A DNA stretch of 10,717 nt from Oscillospiraceae bacterium (GCA_022769845.1 JALEIO010000159.1:1-10717); one strand, 5' to 3'. Numbered from the stretch's first letter, positions 1 to 8,276 are shown. Notes: generated from the letters alone by a model not told the origin. Translations and numbers: made by a program.

Positions 1-29
1 AAACCGATTCCTTTTATGTATTTTTTCAC
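1..29 (-). CDS. ftsH: Probable ftsH 5' end (ATP-dependent zinc metalloprotease), cut by window edge
   Basis: Only nine full codons are visible. A GTG start at 29-27 follows a strong ribosome binding site (AGGAGG, complement of 38-43) at 8 nt spacing, and reads M-K-K-Y-I-K-G-I-G. The lysine-rich start leading into a hydrophobic residue fits the N-terminal membrane anchor of FtsH. The stronger argument is context: in Firmicutes tilS-hpt is usually followed by ftsH, the membrane-bound AAA+ protease that degrades misfolded membrane and regulatory proteins. A second in-frame GTG at 35-33 is only 2 nt from the Shine-Dalgarno, so it is not the start. The 46-nt gap after hpt shows no terminator. No catalytic motif (Walker A, HEXXH) is in the window, so the name rests on synteny. 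Confidence 0.6.
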
Positions 30-75
30 ACACACCGCCTCCTTTAAAATATTGTTGCCAAAAAAACATAAAATA

Positions 76-621
76 TTAGTTCTTGTAGTATTCTTCCTTT
101 AAAATTGCAATATACGGAAGATTTCTAAAATGCTGTGCATAATCAAGACCATATCCTACAAGAAAATTATCTTCAACGACATAACCCACATAATCCGCCT
201 CAATAGGCGCCTGACGTCTGCTCGGCTTGTCAAGGAACGCACAAAGCTTTATGCTTTCGGGATTTCGGGTAAGAAACATTTTTTTAAGATTGTTAAGCGT
301 AATTCCCGTATCGATTATATCTTCAATAATAATAATATGCTTTCCGTCAACGGGAACATTTATATCCTTGATAATTTTAAGTGAACCGCTCGACTCGATG
401 CTGTTTGCATAACTTGACACCTGCATAAATTCAATTGAACACGGAACGTCAATTTCACGCGCAAGGTCAGCAGTAAAAGCATACGAGCCTTTTAAAATGC
501 ACACTAAAATTATCTCTTTGCCTGCGTATTCCTCAGAAATCTGTCTGCCTAACTCTTTTACTCTTTTTTTAATGTCATCAGACGAATATACAACCTCGCC
601 GATAGTAGATGGGTCAATCAT
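76..621 (-). CDS. hpt: Hypoxanthine phosphoribosyltransferase (purine salvage)
   Basis: A 181-residue cytoplasmic type I phosphoribosyltransferase that transfers the phosphoribosyl group of PRPP to hypoxanthine (and often guanine), giving IMP or GMP. The PRPP-binding signature EDIIDTGITL is at residues 100-109. The flexible-loop region with S-S-Y is at 69-71, LDKPSRR at 130-136 supplies the purine-binding lysine region, and the C-terminal VGYGLDYAQHFRNLPYI block is typical of bacterial HPRT. Length is normal for the family. The ATG at 621 follows AAGGAG (complement of 628-633) at 6 nt, and this site overlaps the tilS stop codon, so the two genes are 10 nt apart and probably translationally coupled. 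The tilS-hpt-ftsH order is conserved in Firmicutes. The gene ends with TAA. Confidence 0.95.
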   Translation of the reverse strand: MIDPSTIGEVVYSSDDIKKRVKELGRQISEEYAGKEIILVCILKGSYAFTADLAREIDVPCSIEFMQVSSYANSIESSGSLKIIKDINVPVDGKHIIIIEDIIDTGITLNNLKKMFLTRNPESIKLCAFLDKPSRRQAPIEADYVGYVVEDNFLVGYGLDYAQHFRNLPYIAILKEEYYKN

Positions 622-631
622 AATTATCTCC

Positions 632-2032
632 TTAAATAAAAGTTTTAATCATCAAAATTTTGCCGCTTTTTTCATCGGCAAAATATTTTTGGTCCCCCGT
701 GATGCCGTATATAGCCAAAACCGCACTGTTTGTAGCAATTATCGGAATTTTATCGCGCAATTCGCGGTGAATTTTTCGGTCGATAAAAATATCCTTGATT
801 TTTCGGCGTCCAACACTTGCAATGCTTATTTTATCGCCGTCTTTACGGCTTCTTATGTAAATCGGCTCATTTACGCTGTCAACACAAATATAAACGGCAG
901 ATTTGAAATCCGAAATTTCGTCAATTTTAACAAAAGAAACATTGAATTTAATATTAATTTCATCAAATATTTTTTTAACGCTTATGCTTTTTCCGTCAAA
1001 AATTTGATACATAAAGCCGCTTTTTTTGCTAGAAATACTGTTTTCTTGCACATCAGCAACGCTTTTTTTAAAAAAATCAACTTTAAATTGCAGTATATCA
1101 TAATTATTAGAAATTGTCAAACCATAATTTACCAAAATTATTTTTTTGCCATGGCGCAAATGTGCGATTGCATTTATGTTTTTTGACGAAGTGCGAAAAT
1201 CGGAAATCAATTTTTGTGCACAGTATACGACAAGTCTTTTTTTGACAATTATATGCTCGTTTTTAATTTTGCTCAAATTGAGAAAAACTTCATTGTCGCA
1301 TATATTTACACATTCGCGTGCCTTGTTTTGTACATATCGAAAAATAAAATCATTTTCCTCCGCGATAATTTTACTGTTTTCAAACACTGTATTTATGACC
1401 GAAGGATTGATTTTTTCCATATCCTTTATAATAATATTCCTTATCCTGTTGCGAGAATACTCATTTTCAAAATTAGTTTTATCGGTAACAAACGAAGTGT
1501 TTTTAAAGCTTAAATATTCTTCAATTTTTTCTCTGGCGCACTCAATTAACGGACGGACAATATTGCCGTTGACAGGCAAAATTCCTTTAAGACCTCCGCT
1601 CGACGCACCTCTTATAAAGTTAAAAATGCTTGTTTCCACACTGTCGCTTTTATTGTGCGCAACGGCAATTTTACAAATATCGTTTTTTGCAGCAATTTCA
1701 TTAAAAAACTCATAACGAATCACCCTTCCTGCCTCCTCGCAGGAAAGATGATTTTGCTCTGCATATTTTTTTACGGAAACTTTTTTTACATAACATTCAA
1801 TGCCGTTTTTTTCGCAAAAATGCTGAACAAACTCTTGGTCGCTGTCCGCATCTGCACCCCTCAAGCAGTGATTTATGTGCGCGGCGCAAACGGCAAAACC
1901 GAGTGATTTCAATACGCACACAAGAGCGGTTGAATCTGCACCGCCCGAAAAAGCGACAAGCACTTTTTCGCCGCTTTTAAGCATATTGTATTTTTTTATT
2001 GTATCAAAAACTTTTTTCTCAAACTTATGCAA
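632..2032 (-). CDS. tilS: tRNA(Ile)-lysidine synthetase
   Basis: A 466-residue ATP-dependent enzyme that joins lysine to C34 of the CAU-anticodon tRNA-Ile, switching its charging from Met to Ile and its reading from AUG to AUA. The N-terminal PP-loop ATPase motif is SGGADST at residues 29-35. The second conserved block is AHNKSDSVET at 125-134, a variant of the usual AHHxDDxxET. The TilS C-terminal domain is visible at about 390-432, with IRSRKDGDKI and GRRKIKDIFIDRKIHRELRD. Length is usual for the family. The start is TTG at 2032, supported by AAGGTG (complement of 2038-2043) at 5 nt and by the family-like sequence before the PP-loop; the first in-frame ATG (residue 17) would leave only 12 residues before it. 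It lies 17 nt after dnaB and 10 nt before hpt. Confidence 0.93.
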   Translation of the reverse strand: MHKFEKKVFDTIKKYNMLKSGEKVLVAFSGGADSTALVCVLKSLGFAVCAAHINHCLRGADADSDQEFVQHFCEKNGIECYVKKVSVKKYAEQNHLSCEEAGRVIRYEFFNEIAAKNDICKIAVAHNKSDSVETSIFNFIRGASSGGLKGILPVNGNIVRPLIECAREKIEEYLSFKNTSFVTDKTNFENEYSRNRIRNIIIKDMEKINPSVINTVFENSKIIAEENDFIFRYVQNKARECVNICDNEVFLNLSKIKNEHIIVKKRLVVYCAQKLISDFRTSSKNINAIAHLRHGKKIILVNYGLTISNNYDILQFKVDFFKKSVADVQENSISSKKSGFMYQIFDGKSISVKKIFDEINIKFNVSFVKIDEISDFKSAVYICVDSVNEPIYIRSRKDGDKISIASVGRRKIKDIFIDRKIHRELRDKIPIIATNSAVLAIYGITGDQKYFADEKSGKILMIKTFI

Positions 2033-2049
2033 ATTATCACCTTTTTGAT

Positions 2050-3384
2050 TTAGGCGGGAGGCTCTGTATGAACAGTATCAAGGTTAGAAAACTGCGTATA
2101 TTCGCCTCTCCAGCCAACATTAAACGAATCGGTCGAACCGTTTCGGTGTTTTGCTATTATAACCTCGGCAACATTCTGGTCGGCCGACTGGTCATATTTT
2201 GCTTCGCGGTACAAAAACATAACAATATCCGCGTCCTGCTCAATCGCTCCCGAATCGCGAAGGTCGCTTAACTGCGGCTTGTGGTCGCCGCGTTTATCCG
2301 CTTCACGGTTAAGCTGTGAAAGCGCAATAACAGGCACCTTAAGCTCTTTTGCCAAAATTTTTAAAAGTCGGCTGTTTTCCGAAACCTCTTGCTGACGGCT
2401 GTCGCGCCCTGAACCGCTCATAAGCTGCAAATAGTCTATTACAATCATATCAAGCTGATTTTTAAGGCTTAACCGGCGGCATTTTGCTCTGATTTCAGCA
2501 ATCGTAATACCGGGCGTGTCATCTATGTAAATGTTCGCCTTTGAAACCTGTTCCATAGTCATAACAAGCCGCTGGGCGTCGTTTGCATCCAAGTCACCGA
2601 CTCGCATTTTTGCGCTTGAAATAAGAGCTTCAGACGAAAGAATTCTGTTTGCAAGCTGTTCTTTGCCCATTTCAAGGCTGAATATTGCAACGCTTTTTTT
2701 ATACCGAACAGCCGCGTTTGTGGCAATGTTTACCGCAAAACTGGTTTTACCCATTGACGGACGCGCCGCAATAAGAATAAGGTCGGTAGGCTGAAGACCT
2801 GCCGTTCGTTTATCAAGCTCGTCAAAGCCTGTCGGCACGCCGGTAACTGTGCCCTTATTCTTCATAAGTTCTTCTATTTTCGCAAGATTTGACGCAAGAA
2901 TATCGCGGATATGATAAATATCGCTCATTTCCTTACCCTGCGAAATATCCAGAATTCTGTTTTCGGCGATGTTTATGACCTCGTTTACATTGTTGTCCGA
3001 ATTGTAGCTTTTGTCAACAATTTCATTAGCCGCGCGGATAAGCCTGCGCAAAATAGCTTTATCCTTTACAATCTGAATATGATATTTCAAATTTGCCGTG
3101 GTTGAAACCATATAACGCAGTTGAGTAAGATACTGTGCGCCGCCTGCCGAATCAAACTGCTCGCCGAGCTCGTTCTGCACTGTTACAAGGTCAATAGGTT
3201 CAGCACGGTTTGAAATATTAATCATAGCACCAAAGATGTTTTTATGCTGTTCTATATAAAAATCTTCAATTCTTATTTTTGCGCTGATATCGGGCATACA
3301 CTCGTTGTCAAAAATAATTGAGCCTAAAATAATCTGCTCCGCTTCAACCGAGTGAGGCATACTTCTTACAACTTCTTCAGCCAT
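2050..3384 (-). CDS. dnaB: Replicative DNA helicase DnaB
   Basis: A 444-residue hexameric 5'-3' helicase that unwinds DNA at the fork (the DnaC helicase in Bacillus naming). The N-terminal primase-interacting domain begins PHSVEAEQIILGSI (residues 10-23). The RecA-like ATPase domain carries Walker A RPSMGKT at 208-214, the SLEM motif with likely catalytic Glu238, Walker B in IVIDYLQLM with Asp317, the SQLNRE block at 356-361, and DLRDSGAIEQDADIV near 374-388 containing conserved arginines. Family-normal length shows that no intein is present at the Walker A or other usual insertion sites. The ATG at 3384 follows AGGAG (complement of 3391-3395) at 6 nt. It sits 18 nt after rplI, a pairing common in Firmicutes. 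Confidence 0.97.
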   Translation of the reverse strand: MAEEVVRSMPHSVEAEQIILGSIIFDNECMPDISAKIRIEDFYIEQHKNIFGAMINISNRAEPIDLVTVQNELGEQFDSAGGAQYLTQLRYMVSTTANLKYHIQIVKDKAILRRLIRAANEIVDKSYNSDNNVNEVINIAENRILDISQGKEMSDIYHIRDILASNLAKIEELMKNKGTVTGVPTGFDELDKRTAGLQPTDLILIAARPSMGKTSFAVNIATNAAVRYKKSVAIFSLEMGKEQLANRILSSEALISSAKMRVGDLDANDAQRLVMTMEQVSKANIYIDDTPGITIAEIRAKCRRLSLKNQLDMIVIDYLQLMSGSGRDSRQQEVSENSRLLKILAKELKVPVIALSQLNREADKRGDHKPQLSDLRDSGAIEQDADIVMFLYREAKYDQSADQNVAEVIIAKHRNGSTDSFNVGWRGEYTQFSNLDTVHTEPPA

Positions 3385-3402
3385 ACTTATCTCCTATCAA
3401 AA

Positions 3403-3849
3403 TTACTGCGATTTTACATTTACCTTAAGCTTTGCCACAATACCCGGGTGCAGTTTTATATCAACTGTATATGCGCCTTCGCTTTTTATTCCGTCCGGAA
3501 GAACAAATTTTCTTTTGTCTATGTCAAAGCCGTGTTCCTTTTTTAATATTTCAGAAAGCTCCTTGCTTGTAACAGAACCGAAAAGCTTGCCGTTTTCACC
3601 TGCTTTAGCAGATATATTAAGGCTTATTTCGGCTATTTTATCAGAAAGCTTTTTAGCATTCTCTTCCTCCATATCCTTATGGTACTGAATGGATTCCTGC
3701 TTGCCCTTTGCGGCATTTAAATTGGCTGCCGTAGCTTCAACCGCCATTTTTTTAGGGAGCAAAAAGTTTTTGGCAAAGCCGTCGCTTACATCCTTTATAT
3801 CACCTTTTTTTCCTTTTCCTTTAACGTCCTGTAAAAAAATTACCTTCAT
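3403..3849 (-). CDS. rplI: 50S ribosomal protein L9
   Basis: A 148-residue large-subunit protein that binds 23S rRNA near the L1 stalk. The N-terminal globular domain has the L9 signature: MKVIFLQDVKGKGKKGD followed by VSDGFAKNFLLPKKMAV (residues 1-38). A charged connecting helix runs from about 41 to 75. The C-terminal RNA-binding domain contains GKLFGSVTSKEL and IDKRKFVLPDGIKSEGAY. Length matches the family (about 147-150). The ATG at 3849 follows GGAGG (complement of 3858-3862) at 8 nt. It lies 27 nt after gdpP and 18 nt before dnaB, matching the conserved gdpP-rplI-dnaB block of Firmicutes. Confidence 0.97.
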   Translation of the reverse strand: MKVIFLQDVKGKGKKGDIKDVSDGFAKNFLLPKKMAVEATAANLNAAKGKQESIQYHKDMEEENAKKLSDKIAEISLNISAKAGENGKLFGSVTSKELSEILKKEHGFDIDKRKFVLPDGIKSEGAYTVDIKLHPGIVAKLKVNVKSQ

Positions 3850-3876
3850 TTGTATTACCTCCGATTTTAATAAAAT

Positions 3877-5871
3877 TTACTTGGTTTTCAAATATTCGTC
3901 AAGCACATTTTTAAGCTGCTCAACAACAATTGGAACAGTTGAATTTTTTATATTCGCGCCCGCCATAGTCATATGACCGCCGCCGCTTAATTTTTCAAGC
4001 ACAAGCTGAACATTGATTTCGCCGAAGGAACGCGCGCTTATTATAACGTCTGTTCCTACCTGACAAATTACAAACGAACAATTTACACCCTTTACGTTTA
4101 AAAGCTCGTCAGCCGCCTGCGCAACAATGGTTTGCATATCGTCAGCGCTTTTTTCGCACGTTGCATAAACAATATTATCCTTGTATAAATGCGCGCTTTC
4201 TATAATGCGCCATTTTTTCGCAACAGCGTCCATATCCACTTGGAAAAGCTTCTTTATATATACAGTATCGACGCCGAGTTTTTTTAGATATGCCGCCGCT
4301 TCAAAGGTTCGCACACCGGTTTTAAACGAAAAATTCTTGGTGTCAAGATAAATTCCGGCATAAAGTGCGTCCGCTTCAATTCGTTTGAGCATTATGGAGC
4401 TGTCCATATATTGCAGCATTTCGGTTATAAGCTCGCTCGTACTGGATGCATACGGCTCGTGATAGGTAAGCACCGCATTGTCTATAAAATCCGCACTGCG
4501 CCTGTGATGATCAATTACCACAATTCTGCTTGTACGCTCCAAAAACTGCGGCGCTTCAAGCAAACCTTTCATATGCGTATCTACAACAATAATAAGCGTT
4601 TTTTTGGTTATAATTTCCGATGCATACGCTTCGTTTATAATAAATTCATCGTACTCGTCGCCAAGCAAATCAATAAGATTTTTTACCGATTGATTATACG
4701 TCTGCATTAAAAGTTTAACCTCTTTGTCAAGTGCGCTGCAAGCTCTGAACAGACCGAGCGCCGCCCCCATAACGTCAACGTCGGCATGGCGGTGTCCCAT
4801 AATAACCACGTTTTCCGCTTCTTCAATAAGTTCTTTTAATGCATACGAAACAATTCGCGATTTAACACGCGTACGCTTTTCGATTTCTTTTGATTTTCCG
4901 CCGAAAAAGCTGTATTTTTCCTTGTCCTTTATAACAACCTGGTCGCCGCCTCTGCCAAGCGCCATATCAAGCGCAACATATGAAAAAGCATCGTTTTGAG
5001 CCATATCTTTGCCGTCACAACCAATACCGATGCTTAACGTAAGCGGAAATTTGTTACCCATTCGTATTTCGCGCAAATCCTTTAAAAACTCAAATTTGGT
5101 ATCAATAAAATGCTTTAATGTTTTATTGTCAAAATAGAAAAAGTATCTGTCCTTTTCCTGTTTTTTCAAAATTCCGTTTACCTCATCGGCAAGCGAAGTA
5201 AGCGCCTCGTCAAAGGTTGCAATAAGTATTGGGCGGTCGGCAGGAGGGGTATCCTGCAAAATATCGTCATAGTTGTCAATAACCATAACCGCACTTACAA
5301 ATTTTTCCTCATCATATTTTATTTTCAAAAGTTCGTCCTCGGTGCGGTCGTCCCAATAAAGCACCACACAGCTGTCATTGCTGTTTTCTATATGCGTAAT
5401 ATTGCCGAAAACATGATAATATTTTTCGCCCAGCTTAAAATAATACGAAACCAAGCTGTCCCCTTCTTTGTATAGCGAATCAAAGTCAAAATTGGGAATT
5501 ACCGAGCTTATTTTTCGTTCAAATGCATCCGATTTTGCAAAGTCTATGTTCGCAATGTTTGCAAAAAATTCATTATACCACGCAATAGTGCCGTTATCGG
5601 TTAAAATAACAACAGGCATCGGAAAATTAAACAAAGAATCCTTATGAGCACTGTCTATTGTATAGGTAAGCTTGTTTAAATAATGTAATACATCGCGTTT
5701 TCGGAATATGATTGTTACAAAATAAAAAACCGCAAGTCCGAGAAAAATTATAAGCTCAAACGCCGCAACGCGCATATCAAAAAAGGCGGTAACAACACAA
5801 AAAAGGAAAATAACCCACAAATAAAAAGCGTTGTTAATCAAAAATGTTCTTAAAGATTTTTTAAGATTCAC
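3877..5871 (-). CDS. gdpP: Cyclic-di-AMP phosphodiesterase GdpP (YybT family)
   Basis: A 664-residue membrane-anchored enzyme that hydrolyses c-di-AMP to pApA, lowering a messenger that controls potassium and osmolyte balance and wall stress. Two membrane helices lie at about 12-31 and 36-55. A degenerate PAS-type domain follows (about 75-175), then a degenerate GGDEF-like domain (about 180-315) ending in ALGRGGDQVVIK, a hallmark of this family. The DHH/DHHA1 phosphodiesterase part shows GHRHADVDVMGAA (H360, D364, D366), VVDTH (D431), IDHH (D454-H455-H456), D510 and the GGGH motif at 630-633. All expected metal ligands appear present. The start is GTG at 5871, overlapping the upstream stop as GTGA, with AAGGAGG (complement of 5882-5888) at 10 nt. 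A nearby ATG (5878-5876) is in another frame and stops after five codons. Confidence 0.95.
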   Translation of the reverse strand: MNLKKSLRTFLINNAFYLWVIFLFCVVTAFFDMRVAAFELIIFLGLAVFYFVTIIFRKRDVLHYLNKLTYTIDSAHKDSLFNFPMPVVILTDNGTIAWYNEFFANIANIDFAKSDAFERKISSVIPNFDFDSLYKEGDSLVSYYFKLGEKYYHVFGNITHIENSNDSCVVLYWDDRTEDELLKIKYDEEKFVSAVMVIDNYDDILQDTPPADRPILIATFDEALTSLADEVNGILKKQEKDRYFFYFDNKTLKHFIDTKFEFLKDLREIRMGNKFPLTLSIGIGCDGKDMAQNDAFSYVALDMALGRGGDQVVIKDKEKYSFFGGKSKEIEKRTRVKSRIVSYALKELIEEAENVVIMGHRHADVDVMGAALGLFRACSALDKEVKLLMQTYNQSVKNLIDLLGDEYDEFIINEAYASEIITKKTLIIVVDTHMKGLLEAPQFLERTSRIVVIDHHRRSADFIDNAVLTYHEPYASSTSELITEMLQYMDSSIMLKRIEADALYAGIYLDTKNFSFKTGVRTFEAAAYLKKLGVDTVYIKKLFQVDMDAVAKKWRIIESAHLYKDNIVYATCEKSADDMQTIVAQAADELLNVKGVNCSFVICQVGTDVIISARSFGEINVQLVLEKLSGGGHMTMAGANIKNSTVPIVVEQLKNVLDEYLKTK

Positions 5872-6884
5872 TTTTCATTATCCTCCTTATTATCGAAAAA
5901 TTTGTCGGGCGGCAAATTTTGAGTTTCAATCTTTCGTATGTCGCAGCGAGAATCTATCATACCAACCAAAACGAGAGCAGGCAGCAAAAAGCTTGCAAAC
6001 ATAGATGAAAGCGTCAGGACAGCAGCGTAGATGATAAGTCTTATCCCCCACCATAATCTTGTTTTTTTAAAATAAAAATCCAAAACCGACACGCCGCATA
6101 TAAAATGTGCAAACAGCATAAGCACTAAAATGTTTGAAAGTGCGTCGGATAAAATTGATTTTTGCATTATAAACAGCAAAAGTATCAAAACGATTAATGC
6201 CACAGATGTTTTTTCATTAAGCTTAAGATTGGAAAATGCCGTTGCGCAAAGCTTTTTCTTTTCGGTAAATTCAATTATTTTTTTAACAAGTATATATTTA
6301 AAATACGCCGATATAACCGAGCATATTATGATAAGCGACGGCATAAACATTTTCAGCATTGAATAAAGCATATCAATAAGCTCATTTATCATTTTTGCCG
6401 TTTCCGCCGTATATGCGCCGCTTTGGTTAACGGCTTGGTTAATAAGATTTGTATACATTTTCATCGGAGAGCCGACATAATACTCAAAAATATCGTTTCC
6501 ACCGCGTTTTACATACATCAGTGCAAGAATTGTAACTGCAATTTCCGCAAAGGAAGATACCGAAACATGTGTAAAAAAGTTTTTATTGTATTTAAGCGCA
6601 AGCCCCGAAACAAGACCTACAAAAATCAGACCGCAAAATTCAATTAAAACCGTCAGAATATCAACGTTCATATTTATAACAGCCATACACACAATAACTG
6701 CCAAAACAAGCGAACAGTCAAGAAGTGTTACAAGATAATGCCTTCTGTATGCTACAGCGCCTATTATCACAGTTGAAAAAATTGAAAACAGCGGAAAGTT
6801 CCCGGTAACAGAATAAAAATATGCTATTATGCAAAGCAGAACGGCTTCTGCAATTCTTATAAAAATATTGTCAGTTTTTGTCAT
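5868..6884 (-). CDS. DUF2232 / YybS-like multi-spanning membrane protein
   Basis: A 338-residue integral membrane protein of unknown function. Hydrophobic segments suggest about eight or nine helices: roughly 10-25, 30-48, 51-70, 75-96, 108-124, 180-200, 228-241, 248-270 and 280-308, with a more polar loop around 126-178 and a charged cytoplasmic-type tail. I assign it to the DUF2232/YybS family mainly from topology, length and position immediately before gdpP, where this family normally sits in Firmicutes. The best start is ATG at 6884, preceded at 5 nt by GGAGG (complement of 6890-6894). The longer frame back to 6935 would run through the -10 promoter box and has no ribosome binding site. 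Its last codons contain the gdpP ribosome binding site, and its TGA overlaps the gdpP GTG, implying coupled translation. A link to c-di-AMP control is inferred only from this coupling. Confidence 0.8.
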   Translation of the reverse strand: MTKTDNIFIRIAEAVLLCIIAYFYSVTGNFPLFSIFSTVIIGAVAYRRHYLVTLLDCSLVLAVIVCMAVINMNVDILTVLIEFCGLIFVGLVSGLALKYNKNFFTHVSVSSFAEIAVTILALMYVKRGGNDIFEYYVGSPMKMYTNLINQAVNQSGAYTAETAKMINELIDMLYSMLKMFMPSLIIICSVISAYFKYILVKKIIEFTEKKKLCATAFSNLKLNEKTSVALIVLILLLFIMQKSILSDALSNILVLMLFAHFICGVSVLDFYFKKTRLWWGIRLIIYAAVLTLSSMFASFLLPALVLVGMIDSRCDIRKIETQNLPPDKFFDNKEDNEK

Positions 6885-6909
6885 TTTTTCCTCCGCAGAA
6901 AATATAGTC

Positions 6910-6943
6910 ATTATATTATACCACAACAAAAACAAAAACGCAA
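6910..6943 (-). promoter_or_regulatory. Sigma-A-type promoter for the DUF2232-gdpP-rplI-dnaB-tilS-hpt-ftsH operon
   Basis: On the minus strand a perfect -10 TATAAT (complement of 6915-6920) is preceded by TGG, giving an extended -10. A -35 box TTGCGT (complement of 6938-6943) lies exactly 17 nt upstream. Predicted transcription would start near 6908, leaving about 24 nt of leader before the ATG at 6884, just enough for the GGAGG site. It is the only clear promoter seen for the seven genes that follow and lies immediately downstream of the oxidoreductase terminator. No operator-like repeat is visible around it. Confidence 0.8.
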
Positions 6944-6964
6944 ATATTATTACAAAATTTTTGC

Positions 6965-6999
6965 ATAAAAAATCAGCAGCCTGTTAAAGACTGCCGATT
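6965..6999 (-). terminator. Rho-independent terminator of the FAD oxidoreductase gene
   Basis: On the minus strand an 11-bp stem with two G-U pairs is formed by the complement of 6989-6999 and that of 6971-6981. It has a 7-nt loop (6982-6988) and is followed by a run of T residues (complement of 6967-6972). It begins 11 bases past the oxidoreductase stop codon and ends before the next promoter, so it insulates the oxidoreductase from the downstream operon. Confidence 0.85.
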
Positions 7000-7010
7000 A
7001 GCCGTTAGTA

Positions 7011-8276
7011 TTATACCATTGCGCCGTTTTGGATAAGTATTTTGCGAAGCTTTTCAACGTCAATATCCGCCATACTCGAATTTTCGTTAAATGCAAGCGC
7101 CGCCGCACTTCCCGCCGCCTCGCCAAGACAGCACACAATGGGCATAATTCTTATTGACGCCTGCGCTTCGTGGGTTGCAGAAATACACCTTCCTGTGACA
7201 AGCAGATTTTTTATCTCCTTCGGAACAAGACATCTGTACGGAATTGTATAAAATTCGCCTTCTTTGAAAAAATAATGGCTTGTGCCGCTGCCTTCGGGAT
7301 TGTGAATGTCAATATCGTAATTGCCCAGCGCAATCGAATCGTCAAATTTTTTGCACGAAACAATATCATCTTGATTAAGTACATACAATCCGTTAAGCAT
7401 ACGGCTTTCGCGTATACCGATTTGCGCCGCGGTTGAAATGATTTCGGCATTTTTGAAAGACTCAAAATTGTCTTTTAAAAATTTAACAAGCTCAAAAACC
7501 TGATTGCGCGCTTCTATTTCTGCCTTTGTAACGTCAAAAACGTTTGTCGGGTCAAGCTTTACTATACGGGTTGAATTAAAGTGAAGAACTCCCGGTGTTA
7601 CATTTCTGAAAACCAAAACATCTTCACGCAAATTTTTTATTTTGCCTTCAGCGCGGTATTTTTTATACAACTCGTTAACCGCGTCCTTTTCACAAACCCA
7701 TTTTTCAATATCAACGTTACCCAATCGAAAGCAAAGCGTCATAGGCTGGCAAAGACCGTCTTTTTCGCGTCCCAGCCGCATACTGCATCCGGCGGCATAC
7801 GCTAAATCCCCATCGCCTGTCGCGTCGATAAACTCATCAGCCTCAAAGGTCAAAATACCGGATTTTGTCGCAAGGTTTACCGAGCATATTCTGCCGTTTT
7901 CCGTCTTTGCGCCGACCAAAAAACAGTGAAATAAAATATCGGCACCGGCTTCTATAAGCTTTTGATTCAAAATAAGCTTCAGCCATTCCTCGTTAAAAAC
8001 ACCCGTTTCGCTTGCTTTTCTTTTCTCGTAATACGCACCGCATTTTTCCAGTTCCAATGTAATTTCTTTAAAAATTCCCGCACTTAAATCAACGCGTTTT
8101 GAATTAATTTTTGTATGATATTTCATAAACGGATTTACAAGACACGCATTTGCCGAACCGCCGAGAGCATTTGTTTTTTCAGCCAAAAGCACGTTAAGTC
8201 CGCCGCGAGCCGCCGCGATTGCTGCCGCACAGCCTGAAAATCCGCCGCCGATAACAATAAGGTCATATTTTTTCAT
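7011..8276 (-). CDS. FAD-dependent oxidoreductase (FAD_oxidored / GMC-unrelated Rossmann flavoprotein)
   Basis: A 421-residue soluble flavoprotein with no signal peptide or membrane helix, so probably cytoplasmic. The N-terminal dinucleotide-binding fold reads DLIVIGGGFSGCAAAIAAAR, with GGGxxG at residues 10-15, followed by the Glu33 region expected to bind the FAD ribose. A second FAD motif, DATGDGDLA, is at 151-159. GIRESR at 287-292 and the C-terminal block LLVTGRCISATHEAQASIR (358-376) with GEAAGSAAALA (386-396) are typical of the FAD_oxidored family. No four-cysteine Fe-S motif is seen, so electrons probably pass only through FAD. The substrate cannot be deduced. The start is ATG at 8276, with AAGGAG (complement of 8285-8290) at 8 nt; the in-frame GTG at 8285 overlaps that site. 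It is divergent from a PocR/AraC regulator that probably controls it. Confidence 0.88.
   Translation of the reverse strand: MKKYDLIVIGGGFSGCAAAIAAARGGLNVLLAEKTNALGGSANACLVNPFMKYHTKINSKRVDLSAGIFKEITLELEKCGAYYEKRKASETGVFNEEWLKLILNQKLIEAGADILFHCFLVGAKTENGRICSVNLATKSGILTFEADEFIDATGDGDLAYAAGCSMRLGREKDGLCQPMTLCFRLGNVDIEKWVCEKDAVNELYKKYRAEGKIKNLREDVLVFRNVTPGVLHFNSTRIVKLDPTNVFDVTKAEIEARNQVFELVKFLKDNFESFKNAEIISTAAQIGIRESRMLNGLYVLNQDDIVSCKKFDDSIALGNYDIDIHNPEGSGTSHYFFKEGEFYTIPYRCLVPKEIKNLLVTGRCISATHEAQASIRIMPIVCCLGEAAGSAAALAFNENSSMADIDVEKLRKILIQNGAMV

Noticed and set aside
30..75. Terminator or internal promoter between hpt and ftsH
   Set aside because: Only AT-rich sequence with a weak imperfect repeat; no GC stem, T run after a hairpin, or spaced promoter boxes.
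497..1186. Plus-strand open frame of 229 codons
   Set aside because: Lies entirely opposite hpt and tilS, has no ribosome binding site and reads as low-complexity N/F/I-rich sequence with no domain; it is a shadow of tilS.
1146..1715. Plus-strand open frame of 189 codons opposite tilS
   Set aside because: Antisense to conserved TilS motifs, no promoter or ribosome binding site, and composition explained by the complementary coding strand.
2740..2790. Intein at the DnaB Walker A site
   Set aside because: The motif RPSMGKT is uninterrupted and the protein has normal DnaB length.
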